The translations under genes were made by a program, and so were the position numbers. Positions 15,781 to 22,879 of a stretch of 46,107 nt of DNA are shown piece after piece (position 1 is the first letter of the stretch; each line of letters starts with the position of its first letter). The notes below the pieces were generated by a model. It saw only the letters and a list, made by a program, of their open reading frames with translations, was not told where the DNA came from and searched no databases. Source of the DNA: Firmicutes bacterium AM41-11 (lineage in GTDB: Bacteria > Bacillota_I > Bacilli_A > Erysipelotrichales > Erysipelotrichaceae); assembly GCA_003480165.1 (NCBI GenBank), contig QUIQ01000013.1:1-46107 (forward strand), read 5' to 3'.

Positions 15781-17037
15781 ATGTCTAGAAATAAAGTTTA
15801 TGCATCTTGTGAAATAGCTGATCAAGAAGTTCGGCTAGTCATCCTCGAAATATTTGAAGGACGTATGAACGTTTTACGTGTCGAACGTGTTTCATGTGAT
15901 GGCGTTCGAAATCAAAAGATCGTTAATGAATCTTTAGTTGTCCAAGCGATTCGTCAAGCCTGTACAAATGCTTCGACGGCACTTGGTTATCGTATAGAAA
16001 GAGTTTTATTAGCCATTCCTAGCGTGAATGTGCAAAGATCTAATCAGAAAGTTCGTATTCAAGTAGAAGATGGTACCAAACACATTCGTTTGTTCCATGT
16101 TCAACAAGGGTTAAATAAAGCCGTGCAAAAGAAGTTATCGGATGATATAGAATTAGTTAATATTGGTAAAATCACATATACGGTTGAAGGGGAAGAAACA
16201 ACCAAAATGCCAATTAGTTTACCAATTGATGAGTTCTACATGAATGTTGAATTGATTTATGCCGATAAAGAAACCATTTATGCGTATGCACGTTGTGTAG
16301 AACAAGCTAACTTGGAAATCTTAGATATCTATTTGGATTCTTATGCGATTTCTCAAGAAAGTGCGGTAGCTGTAAAATCTGAAGATCGTTCTATGATTCA
16401 ACTTGCTGTTGAGGCAGATCATACTACGATGACTCTATTCCGTCATGGACATGTAGTAAGTTCTACAACTTTGGAACATGGATATCAATGGTTTATTGAA
16501 GATATCCAAAATGAATACGATTTGAGTGATGCGGTTAGTTTCCGCTTGTTACAAAATGTATTTAGCACCGAAGTTGATCCTGAATTGGATAAAATTTTAT
16601 ACATCGAACAGAAACCCGATCGTCGTGTGGAAGTGACGGCAAACGTTTTAACAACCGCTGTCGTACGCAAAATTCGTGCCTGGATCAAAGATGTGAATGC
16701 GATATGTGAGCCAATCTTGCAACAAGGATCAAGTGAATTTGTATTAACAGGCAAAGGGGCAGATATTGGTATTTTTAGAGCATTATGTAAAGAATTTAAA
16801 GATAAATCTTCGGTTTATATTCCGCAAAATGTCGGTGCTCGTGATGGTGCATTGACATGTTGCATGGGTATGTTCTATGCCTTTGAAGATGTAAACAAGA
16901 TTCGTCATTCGAATGTGATTTCCGTTAATTATAACGAATTAGGAGCTAGTATTGATTCCATCAATCACCGTTCAAAGAATGGGGAAGGTGGATTTACGAA
17001 AAAATTGAAGAGCGTCATCTTATCAGAAACAGAATAG
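15781..17037 (+). CDS. ftsA: FtsA-like division protein with degenerate nucleotide-binding loops
   Basis: Position (between the class B PBP gene and ftsZ), 418-residue length and overall SHS2/actin-like layout identify it as FtsA, the FtsZ membrane tether. It is strongly divergent. The N-terminal phosphate-1 loop, usually D-I-G-T/S-S-K, reads EIADQEV (about 11-17). The phosphate-2 loop, usually D-I-G-G-G-T-T-D, reads VEADHTTM (about 209-216). Only the adenosine-type segment EFVLTGKGADIGIF (about 320-333) is recognisable. The C-terminus keeps a likely membrane-binding amphipathic helix (FTKKLKSVIL, just before the end), preceded by a Ser/Asn-rich linker. AAGGAGA precedes the ATG. ATP binding is therefore doubtful; tethering is still plausible. 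Confidence 0.8.
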   Translation: MSRNKVYASCEIADQEVRLVILEIFEGRMNVLRVERVSCDGVRNQKIVNESLVVQAIRQACTNASTALGYRIERVLLAIPSVNVQRSNQKVRIQVEDGTKHIRLFHVQQGLNKAVQKKLSDDIELVNIGKITYTVEGEETTKMPISLPIDEFYMNVELIYADKETIYAYARCVEQANLEILDIYLDSYAISQESAVAVKSEDRSMIQLAVEADHTTMTLFRHGHVVSSTTLEHGYQWFIEDIQNEYDLSDAVSFRLLQNVFSTEVDPELDKILYIEQKPDRRVEVTANVLTTAVVRKIRAWIKDVNAICEPILQQGSSEFVLTGKGADIGIFRALCKEFKDKSSVYIPQNVGARDGALTCCMGMFYAFEDVNKIRHSNVISVNYNELGASIDSINHRSKNGEGGFTKKLKSVILSETE

Positions 17038-17052
17038 AAGGAGTGAATAAGT

Positions 17053-18162
17053 ATGCCAGAAATGAATCAAATTGCGAACATTAAAGTCTTTGGAGTCGGT
17101 GGAGGCGGTTCAAACGCTGTCAATCGTATGGTTGCCGATGGTGTCCAAGGTGTTGAATTTTATATTGTAAATACAGATGTCCAAGTTATGAAAAATTCGC
17201 CTTGCGAAAATAAAATCGTTATTGGACAAGATACGACAAAAGGATTAGGTGCTGGAGGAAATCCAGAATATGGTCGTAAAGCTGCTGAAGAAGCTGAAGC
17301 CCAAATTCGTGAAGCAGTGAAAGGTGCAGATATGATTTTCATCACTGCTGGTATGGGTGGTGGAACTGGTACAGGTGCTGCTCCATATATCGCAAAGATT
17401 TCTAAAGAAGAAGGTGCTTTAACAGTTGGTGTTGTTACGCGCCCATTCACTTTTGAAGGACGTCGTCGTTCTAATAACGCAAGTGAAGGTATTGAAGAAT
17501 TAAAGAACTATGTAGATAGTTTTATCGTCGTATCAAATGATAACTTATTGGAAGTAATTGGACGTAAACCAATTGAAGAAGCATTCCAAGCTGCAGATAA
17601 TGTATTACGTCAAGGTGTACAAACAATCTCTGACTTAATTGCGGTTCCTGCTTTAGTTAACTTAGATTTTGCCGATGTTCGTTCGGTAATGAGTAACCAA
17701 GGTCGTGCTTTAATTGGTATTGGTATGGCTGAAGGTGAAGATAAAGCTGTTAATGCGGCTGAAAAAGCTATTCAATCTCCATTATTGGAAGCACAAATTG
17801 CTGGTGCAACTTCCGCAATTATCAATATTACCGGAGGTGATAAAGTTTCTCTTTACGATGCTCAAAACGCTGTAGCTGTTATTCAAGATGCAGCTGGTGG
17901 AGAAGTAGATTCAATCTTCGGTATTGCGATCAACGAACAATTAGGTGACAGCATTATCGTTACAGTAATTGCTACTGGATTTGAAGAAAAACCAGCTTCA
18001 AAAAAAGCTAGTGAACCAGAAATTCCTATGAGCAATGGACAATCTTTGTTCACACAACCAAAGATTCAAACACCTGTGAACCCTGGTGTAGTGACTTCGG
18101 TAGAAGATAGCCAAGATTCAGATGAAGCAATTCCAAACTTTTTCTTTAACAATCGTCAATAA
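17053..18162 (+). CDS. ftsZ: Cell division protein FtsZ
   Basis: Tubulin-like GTPase that forms the Z ring. The 369 residues include [16 protein letters not shown], the tubulin signature GGGTGTG (102-108), the PFTFEGRRR segment and the T7 loop region [10 protein letters not shown]. After the core comes a variable linker from about 315 and a C-terminal conserved peptide that reads [13 protein letters not shown]. This is a variant of the usual D-I-P-x-F-L-R with Phe-Phe and an Asn-rich end, so partners such as FtsA may have co-diverged. AAGGAG lies upstream, and the gene is 15 bases after ftsA. A terminator closes the dcw operon. Confidence 0.97.
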   Translation: MPEMNQIANIKVFGVGGGGSNAVNRMVADGVQGVEFYIVNTDVQVMKNSPCENKIVIGQDTTKGLGAGGNPEYGRKAAEEAEAQIREAVKGADMIFITAGMGGGTGTGAAPYIAKISKEEGALTVGVVTRPFTFEGRRRSNNASEGIEELKNYVDSFIVVSNDNLLEVIGRKPIEEAFQAADNVLRQGVQTISDLIAVPALVNLDFADVRSVMSNQGRALIGIGMAEGEDKAVNAAEKAIQSPLLEAQIAGATSAIINITGGDKVSLYDAQNAVAVIQDAAGGEVDSIFGIAINEQLGDSIIVTVIATGFEEKPASKKASEPEIPMSNGQSLFTQPKIQTPVNPGVVTSVEDSQDSDEAIPNFFFNNRQ

Positions 18163-18170
18163 CACAATTT

Positions 18171-18196
18171 AGGAACTCTTATCGAGTTCCTTTTTT
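18171..18196 (+). terminator. Terminator closing the dcw operon
   Basis: Stem AGGAACTC / GAGTTCCT, loop TTATC, then TTTTTT. Confidence 0.85.
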
Positions 18197-18224
18197 GATT
18201 GAATTGATTTTTTGAAATTTCATA

Positions 18225-18253
18225 TTGACGGGATTCGACGTTTTCGATAAAAT
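18225..18253 (+). promoter_or_regulatory. Promoter of rplU-prp-rpmA
   Basis: TTGACG (18225-18230), 17-base spacer, TAAAAT (18248-18253); start near 18260. Confidence 0.75.
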
Positions 18254-18259
18254 AATTGA

Positions 18260-18350
18260 TGTTGCAGACTCTATGGTCATGCAACCGCACAGAAAAGGTC
18301 TTAAGTGGAGGAATCCCACCTTTATGGCGAGTAATCATAGATGAATAGGA
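18260..18350 (+). promoter_or_regulatory. Structured 5' leader of rplU (L21-leader type)
   Basis: About 90 bases of leader with visible pairings: GTTGCA (18261-18266) with TGCAAC (18280-18285), CTATG (18271-18275) with CATAG (18336-18340), and GTGG with CCAC around 18305-18319. Location, length and structure fit the L21 ribosomal-protein leader of Firmicutes, which senses L21 or another operon product. A covariance-model match was not possible here. Confidence 0.55.
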
Positions 18351-18360
18351 GGTGCACGTA

Positions 18361-18663
18361 ATGTACGCAATTATTGAAACTGGTGGAAAACAAATCAGAG
18401 TTGAAAAAGATGCTGTAATCTACGTAGAAAAATTAGAAGCTAACGAAGGTGACAAAGTAGAATTCGACAAAGTTTTGTTTGCTGATGGAAAAATCGGAAA
18501 ACCATTTGTTGAAGGTGCGAAAGTTACTGGTGTTGTTGAAAAACAAGGAAAAGGTAAGAAGATCACAATCGTTAAATACCGTCCTAAGAAGAGTTCAACA
18601 CGTCGTAAACAAGGACATCGTCAACCATATACAGCTGTAAAAATTGAAGCAATCGAGGCATAG
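18361..18663 (+). CDS. rplU: 50S ribosomal protein L21
   Basis: The 100-residue protein starts [15 protein letters not shown] and ends in the [16 protein letters not shown] region typical of bL21. The ATG at 18361 with AGGAGGT 7 bases upstream is preferred to an in-frame GTG at 18352, which lies inside that ribosome site. It is the first gene of rplU-prp-rpmA, the standard Firmicutes order, and probably autoregulated through the structured leader. Confidence 0.97.
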   Translation: MYAIIETGGKQIRVEKDAVIYVEKLEANEGDKVEFDKVLFADGKIGKPFVEGAKVTGVVEKQGKGKKITIVKYRPKKSSTRRKQGHRQPYTAVKIEAIEA

Positions 18664-18664
18664 T

Positions 18665-18985
18665 ATGCACATTGCTGTTACTGTACAAATGAAACAAAAA
18701 GCTATTTCTTTGTTGGTGATTAGTGGACATGCGCCCGTAGAACCAGAAGAGAACTTCAGTCTTGTTTGTGCACAAGTCAGTGCTATTTCCGTGGGAATTT
18801 TAAATAGCATTGATACAATCTGTCCGAATACTTGTGACTTAACAATGGAGGATGGATTTGTTAGTATTAAAGTAAGGAAATCGTCTGAACAAGTACAGAC
18901 TATTTTAAAAACATTGTTGATTCAACTTGAAACAGTTGAATACACCAATAAAAAAACTATAAAAATAGAGAAAGTTGAGGTGTAA
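18665..18985 (+). CDS. prp: Ribosomal-processing cysteine protease Prp
   Basis: Cleaves the N-terminal extension of ribosomal protein L27 in Firmicutes and relatives (family formerly YsxB). The 106-residue protein has the catalytic pair His22 in ISGHAP and Cys35 in [11 protein letters not shown], about a dozen residues apart as in the Staphylococcus enzyme. The ATG at 18665 is one base after the L21 stop; the earlier in-frame ATG at 18644 lies inside rplU and would add a non-family N-terminus. Its substrate is encoded directly downstream and retains the cleavable leader. Confidence 0.93.
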   Translation: MHIAVTVQMKQKAISLLVISGHAPVEPEENFSLVCAQVSAISVGILNSIDTICPNTCDLTMEDGFVSIKVRKSSEQVQTILKTLLIQLETVEYTNKKTIKIEKVEV

Positions 18986-18990
18986 CTCAA

Positions 18991-19275
18991 ATGAAATTCG
19001 TTTTAGATAATCAATTATTCGCTTCTAAAAAGGGAGTTGGTTCTACAAAGAACGGTCGTGACTCTCATTCAAAGCGTCTTGGTTCTAAGTTAGCTGATGG
19101 ACAAACTTGTCATGCTGGAAGCATTATCTACCGTCAACGTGGAACAAAAATCCATCCGGGTACAAATGTAGGCCGTGGTGGAGACGACACTCTATTCGCA
19201 TTAGTGGATGGTGTTGTTAAATTCGAACGTTTAGGTAAGAATAAGAAAAAAGTTTCTGTTTATCCACAAGCATAA
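18991..19275 (+). CDS. rpmA: 50S ribosomal protein L27 with Prp-cleavable N-terminal extension
   Basis: bL27 lies near the peptidyl-transferase centre. The 94-residue precursor starts [10 protein letters not shown] followed by [15 protein letters not shown]. The Phe-Ala junction at residues 10/11 matches the known Prp processing site, after which the mature, functional N-terminus is exposed. The core GSKLADGQ and [15 protein letters not shown] segments are intact. GAGGTG for this gene lies inside the end of prp, so the two are probably coupled. Confidence 0.96.
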   Translation: MKFVLDNQLFASKKGVGSTKNGRDSHSKRLGSKLADGQTCHAGSIIYRQRGTKIHPGTNVGRGGDDTLFALVDGVVKFERLGKNKKKVSVYPQA

Positions 19276-19281
19276 GACTTT

Positions 19282-19313
19282 AAACCCCGGCACGTATCGG
19301 GGTTTCTTTTTTT
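19282..19313 (+). terminator. Terminator between rpmA and obgE
   Basis: Stem AAACCCCG / CGGGGTTT, loop GCACGTAT, then CTTTTTTT. It ends at the base before the obgE AGGAGGA, leaving no promoter space. Confidence 0.85.
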
Positions 19314-19327
19314 AGGAGGACAATCAT

Positions 19328-20617
19328 ATGGCAATGTTTGTAGATCAAGTTAAAATCCATGTGCAAGCAGGGCATGGTGGAAATGGTATTGTAAGTTTTC
19401 GTCACGAAAAATATGTGGCATATGGTGGTCCATTCGGTGGTGATGGTGGAAAAGGTGGTGACGTCATTTTTGAAGCCGATCCAGGAATGGTCACTTTATT
19501 GGATTTACGTTATCATCGTAAAATTAAAGCTATCCCAGGTGAAAATGGAAAAACCAAAAAGATGCATGGAGCTAATGGCGAAGACCGAATTGTAAAAGTA
19601 CCTTTAGGTACTATTGTTAAAAGAGCAGATACAGGACAAATCGTAGCTGATTTAACCGAAGCAGGTCAGCAACAAATTGTTGCCCATGGAGGCATTGGTG
19701 GACGTGGCAATTACCACTTTAAATCCAGTCGTAACACAGCGCCAAAATATGCTGAAGACGGAAAACCTGGTGATGAGTTTGATTGTGTTGTTGAACTTCG
19801 TGTTTTAGCTGATGTTGGTTTAGTCGGTTTTCCAAGTGTTGGAAAATCAACTTTCTTGGATGCCGTAAGTCGAGCTCATCCGGAAATTGGAGATTATCAC
19901 TTTACTACGCGTACACCAAATGTAGGTGTGGTTCAAACGGGTGATGGTCGAAGCTTTATATTAGCCGATCTTCCTGGTTTGATTGAAGGTGCATCACAAG
20001 GAAAAGGTTTGGGACATGAATTCTTACGTCATATTGAGCGTTGTCGAGTTATTCTACACGTCTTGGATATGGGTAGTGAAGAAGGCCGTGATCCTTTGAA
20101 GGATTATGAAATTATCAACGAAGAATTAGGTTCTTATCAAATGCGGTTATTGGAACGTCCCCAAATTGTTGTCGCAAACAAAATGGATCTGGATCCTGCC
20201 AAAGAGAATTTAGCTCGTTTTAAAAAAGCTTATCCAGATGTTCCTGTATTTGAAACAATGACCATCATTCATGAAGGTCTAGATCCTGTACTTCGTAAAG
20301 CCGCAGATTTATTGGCAACGACACCAATCTTCCCAATTACCGATGGTTTATCGGAAGATACTGGAGTTACGTATAAATTTGAAGAAAAGCCAAAAGACTT
20401 TGAAGTTGTGCAATTGGAACCTGGTTTATTTGAAGTAAAAGGTCCTAAGATTGAGAGAAACTTCGATATCACAAAATTGAATACGGAAGAAGATTACTAT
20501 AATTTTGCGAACCGTATGCGTTATATGGGAATTGATGAAGCGTTGCGTAATGCAGGTTGTCAAGATGGTGATACTGTTCGTATGCAGGGCTTTGAATTTG
20601 ACTTTATCGAAAACTAG
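19328..20617 (+). CDS. obgE: Obg-family GTPase (ribosome assembly, CgtA)
   Basis: Essential GTPase that binds the 50S subunit late in assembly and responds to (p)ppGpp. The 429 residues divide into the glycine-rich Obg fold (1 to about 158, GGNGIVSFRHEK), the G domain with the P-loop GFPSVGKST (167-175), DLPGLIEGA (switch II) and NKMDLD, and the C-terminal OCT domain (about 345-429) present in Gram-positive Obg. AGGAGGA is 8 bases before the ATG. It follows rpmA, the conserved order, but across a terminator, so its expression may depend on read-through. Confidence 0.95.
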   Translation: MAMFVDQVKIHVQAGHGGNGIVSFRHEKYVAYGGPFGGDGGKGGDVIFEADPGMVTLLDLRYHRKIKAIPGENGKTKKMHGANGEDRIVKVPLGTIVKRADTGQIVADLTEAGQQQIVAHGGIGGRGNYHFKSSRNTAPKYAEDGKPGDEFDCVVELRVLADVGLVGFPSVGKSTFLDAVSRAHPEIGDYHFTTRTPNVGVVQTGDGRSFILADLPGLIEGASQGKGLGHEFLRHIERCRVILHVLDMGSEEGRDPLKDYEIINEELGSYQMRLLERPQIVVANKMDLDPAKENLARFKKAYPDVPVFETMTIIHEGLDPVLRKAADLLATTPIFPITDGLSEDTGVTYKFEEKPKDFEVVQLEPGLFEVKGPKIERNFDITKLNTEEDYYNFANRMRYMGIDEALRNAGCQDGDTVRMQGFEFDFIEN

Positions 20618-20645
20618 AAAGACAGTCTTGTCTTTCTTTTTTTTT
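20616..20645 (+). terminator. Terminator after obgE
   Basis: Perfect 9-bp stem AGAAAGACA / TGTCTTTCT, loop GTCT, then a long T run; overlaps the stop codon. Confidence 0.9.
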
Positions 20646-20655
20646 GGTTTTACGT

Positions 20656-20661
20656 TAATAT
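20656..20661 (+). promoter_or_regulatory. -10 of a predicted leaderless promoter (recJ)
   Basis: TAATAT ends exactly 6 bases before the recJ ATG; preceding triplet CGT, so no true extended -10. No Shine-Dalgarno is present. Confidence 0.4.
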
Positions 20662-20667
20662 ACACCT

Positions 20668-22221
20668 ATGAATTCTTTACCTTTTTTAGTAAGCGAAGTT
20701 TTAAAAAAAATGGAACCTGATACATCGAAATGGCAGCAATGGTTAAAAAAGCTGCCTTTATTTCCGGTCAGTGATGCCAAACAGATGCAAATTTTTGTAT
20801 CTTTAATCGAACAATGCAAACAAGAAAATGCCAAGATCTTTGTGGCTGGTGATTATGATTGTGATGGTATTTTAGCAACTACCATTTTAGTAGATGGCCT
20901 ACGGCGGTATGGTCTGGAAGTTGGCTTTTATATTCCTGATCGTATTCGCGAAGGCTATGGCTTGCAAGCCCGAACGGTTCATATGGTCGCCAATAAAGGC
21001 TATGCTTGTATTATTACAGTAGATAATGGTGTGAAAGCTCATGAAGCTTTACAAGAAGCCAAAGATTTAGGCTTAAAAGTCATCGTAACCGATCATCACT
21101 TGATTGATGAAGAAGTTATTTGCGATTGTTTGATCCATCCTGATACGCTAGGCTATCCCTTTGAAAGTGAATGTGGAGCTGCCATTGCGTATGAATGCGT
21201 ACGTGCCTTAGGACAAGATACAAGCTATTCACTAGAATTGGCCGCCGTTGCTTCGATTGGTGATGTGATGAAAGTAACGGACCAGACCCGCGCCATTATT
21301 CAACAAGGTTTGATGCAATTGAACAAGGATCGGGAAAGACATTTGATTGGTCTAGCTCGTGAGCGCAAGCTCAATGAAACAGGTGTCGCATTTCAAATTG
21401 TGCCAGCCTTAAATGCCGTAGGACGTTTAAGCAATTTAGCGAATGTCAATAATGTTGTTCGCTACTTCTTATCTAATCAAACCAGTGTTATTGCTTCGAT
21501 GCAAAACCAAATACTGCAATTAAATACCCAACGTAAAAAGCTTTCTGAACAAATGGTCAAAATTGCTAAAGAAAAATGTGAAATGCAAGAAGATATTTTG
21601 CTGGTATGTGATCCAAGCTTTCATGAAGGGATTATTGGGTTGGTTGCAGGCAATCTTTGTAGTCAATACAATAAACCATGTATTATTCTAACGAAAAACC
21701 AAGAAGGGTTTAAAGCCAGTATGCGCTCACCAGAAGGTTTTGATTGCATGGACTTCTTGTCGGAGTATCCCAACTTTTTAGCTATTGGAGGGCATAGCCA
21801 AGCAGCCGGATTTTCTTTTGGACCGCAGGATTTTGATTCTTTTCGTTCCTATATACGAACAAAATCGAAAACCTATCGTTGGACAAAGTGCGAGGCTGAT
21901 ACGTTGGTTGTAGATGCATGCCATTGTACGATTGAAGAAATTGAAGCATTGGATCTTTTGCGCCCGTTTGGACCCGGTTTTGCATGCCCTTTATTTGAAA
22001 TCATGCATCCGCAAATTCAATCCATTGTTCCCATTCAAAATGGAAAGCATTGTCGCTATGTATTAAATACAGGACTTGATTGTATGCATTTTAACCAATC
22101 GGTCACAGACCAATCTAGAAGTGTAAATTCCATTCGTTCTTTTGTCGGACAGCTGCAAGTCAATCAATATCGCGGAAGGAAAAAAGCTACATTTATTATT
22201 GAAGAAATTCGTTGGATGTAA
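20668..22221 (+). CDS. recJ: RecJ-type single-stranded-DNA 5'-3' exonuclease (short form)
   Basis: DHH-superfamily nuclease of DNA repair and recombination. Metal-binding motifs are visible: GDYDCDG (61-67), VDN (118-120), DHH (142-144) and SIGDVMKV, followed by a DHHA1-type domain with GGHSQAAGF. The last ~130 residues look like the OB-fold seen in RecJ. The 517 residues are fewer than in E. coli (about 577) or Bacillus RecJ (over 750): the long C-terminal extension is absent and the N-terminus is short. No Shine-Dalgarno precedes the ATG; a -10 hexamer lies 6 bases upstream, consistent with a leaderless mRNA. It is followed by apt and rel, the same order as in Bacillus. Confidence 0.88.
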   Translation: MNSLPFLVSEVLKKMEPDTSKWQQWLKKLPLFPVSDAKQMQIFVSLIEQCKQENAKIFVAGDYDCDGILATTILVDGLRRYGLEVGFYIPDRIREGYGLQARTVHMVANKGYACIITVDNGVKAHEALQEAKDLGLKVIVTDHHLIDEEVICDCLIHPDTLGYPFESECGAAIAYECVRALGQDTSYSLELAAVASIGDVMKVTDQTRAIIQQGLMQLNKDRERHLIGLARERKLNETGVAFQIVPALNAVGRLSNLANVNNVVRYFLSNQTSVIASMQNQILQLNTQRKKLSEQMVKIAKEKCEMQEDILLVCDPSFHEGIIGLVAGNLCSQYNKPCIILTKNQEGFKASMRSPEGFDCMDFLSEYPNFLAIGGHSQAAGFSFGPQDFDSFRSYIRTKSKTYRWTKCEADTLVVDACHCTIEEIEALDLLRPFGPGFACPLFEIMHPQIQSIVPIQNGKHCRYVLNTGLDCMHFNQSVTDQSRSVNSIRSFVGQLQVNQYRGRKKATFIIEEIRWM

Positions 22222-22244
22222 GGAACTACCTTGCATCTTTTTTT
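22215..22244 (+). terminator. Terminator overlapping the end of recJ
   Basis: Stem GATGTAAGG / CCTTGCATC (one U-G pair), loop AACTA, then TTTTTTT. The left arm includes the stop codon. Confidence 0.8.
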
Positions 22245-22270
22245 CTGCTTTTGCAGGAAAAATTAGTTAT

Positions 22271-22299
22271 TTTACTCTATAAAAAAATTGGTGTAAAAT
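22271..22299 (+). promoter_or_regulatory. Promoter of apt-rel
   Basis: TTTACT (22271-22276), 17-base spacer, TAAAAT (22294-22299). Confidence 0.5.
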
Positions 22300-22330
22300 A
22301 CTTTTATTAGTTGATGAGAGGTTGAAGAAC

Positions 22331-22849
22331 ATGAATGTAAAAGACTATATTGCTAGTATCCCTGGCTTTCCTAAGGAAGGCATTATTTTTCGTGATGTAA
22401 CACCAATTTTGCAGAATCCCGATGCATTTGCCTATGTGACCGATGAATTCACAAAATTTGTGGAAGAAATTGGTGCCGATGTTATTGTAGGTCCGGAAGC
22501 AAGAGGCTTCTTATTTGCGACACCTTTAGCTTTACGTACGCATAAAAGCTTTGTTCCCATTCGTAAACCAGGAAAATTGCCGCGCGAAACAATTGAACAA
22601 GAATATGGTTTAGAGTATGGTACAGATAAATTGTGTATTCATACCGATGCAATTCAACCAGGACAAAAAGTTGTGATCATCGATGATTTACTAGCTACAG
22701 GAGGAACGACCGAAGCTATTGTTCAATTAATTCAACGCCTAGGTGGAGAAGTGGCTGGATGTGGATTCATTATTGAATTAGATGATTTGCATGGAAGGGA
22801 TAATATTCCTTATCCAGTATTTTCTATCACACATTTTGAAGGTGAATAA
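22331..22849 (+). CDS. apt: Adenine phosphoribosyltransferase
   Basis: Salvages adenine to AMP with PRPP. The ATG at 22331 follows GAGAGG by 9 bases; the in-frame TTG at 22322 touches that site and is rejected. The 172 residues show YIASIPGFPKEGIIFRD at the start, GPEARGFLF, the RKPGKLP loop and the PRPP-binding VVIIDDLLATGGT (about 114-126). It lies upstream of the (p)ppGpp synthetase with a 30-base gap, an arrangement conserved in Firmicutes that joins purine salvage to the stringent response. Confidence 0.95.
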   Translation: MNVKDYIASIPGFPKEGIIFRDVTPILQNPDAFAYVTDEFTKFVEEIGADVIVGPEARGFLFATPLALRTHKSFVPIRKPGKLPRETIEQEYGLEYGTDKLCIHTDAIQPGQKVVIIDDLLATGGTTEAIVQLIQRLGGEVAGCGFIIELDDLHGRDNIPYPVFSITHFEGE

Positions 22850-22879
22850 ATTCGTTTAGAGAGAAAGGGGATTTTGATT

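Noticed and set aside
18352..18360. GTG start for L21 nine bases upstream
   Set aside because: The codon lies inside the AGGAGGT ribosome site; L21 normally begins MYAII.
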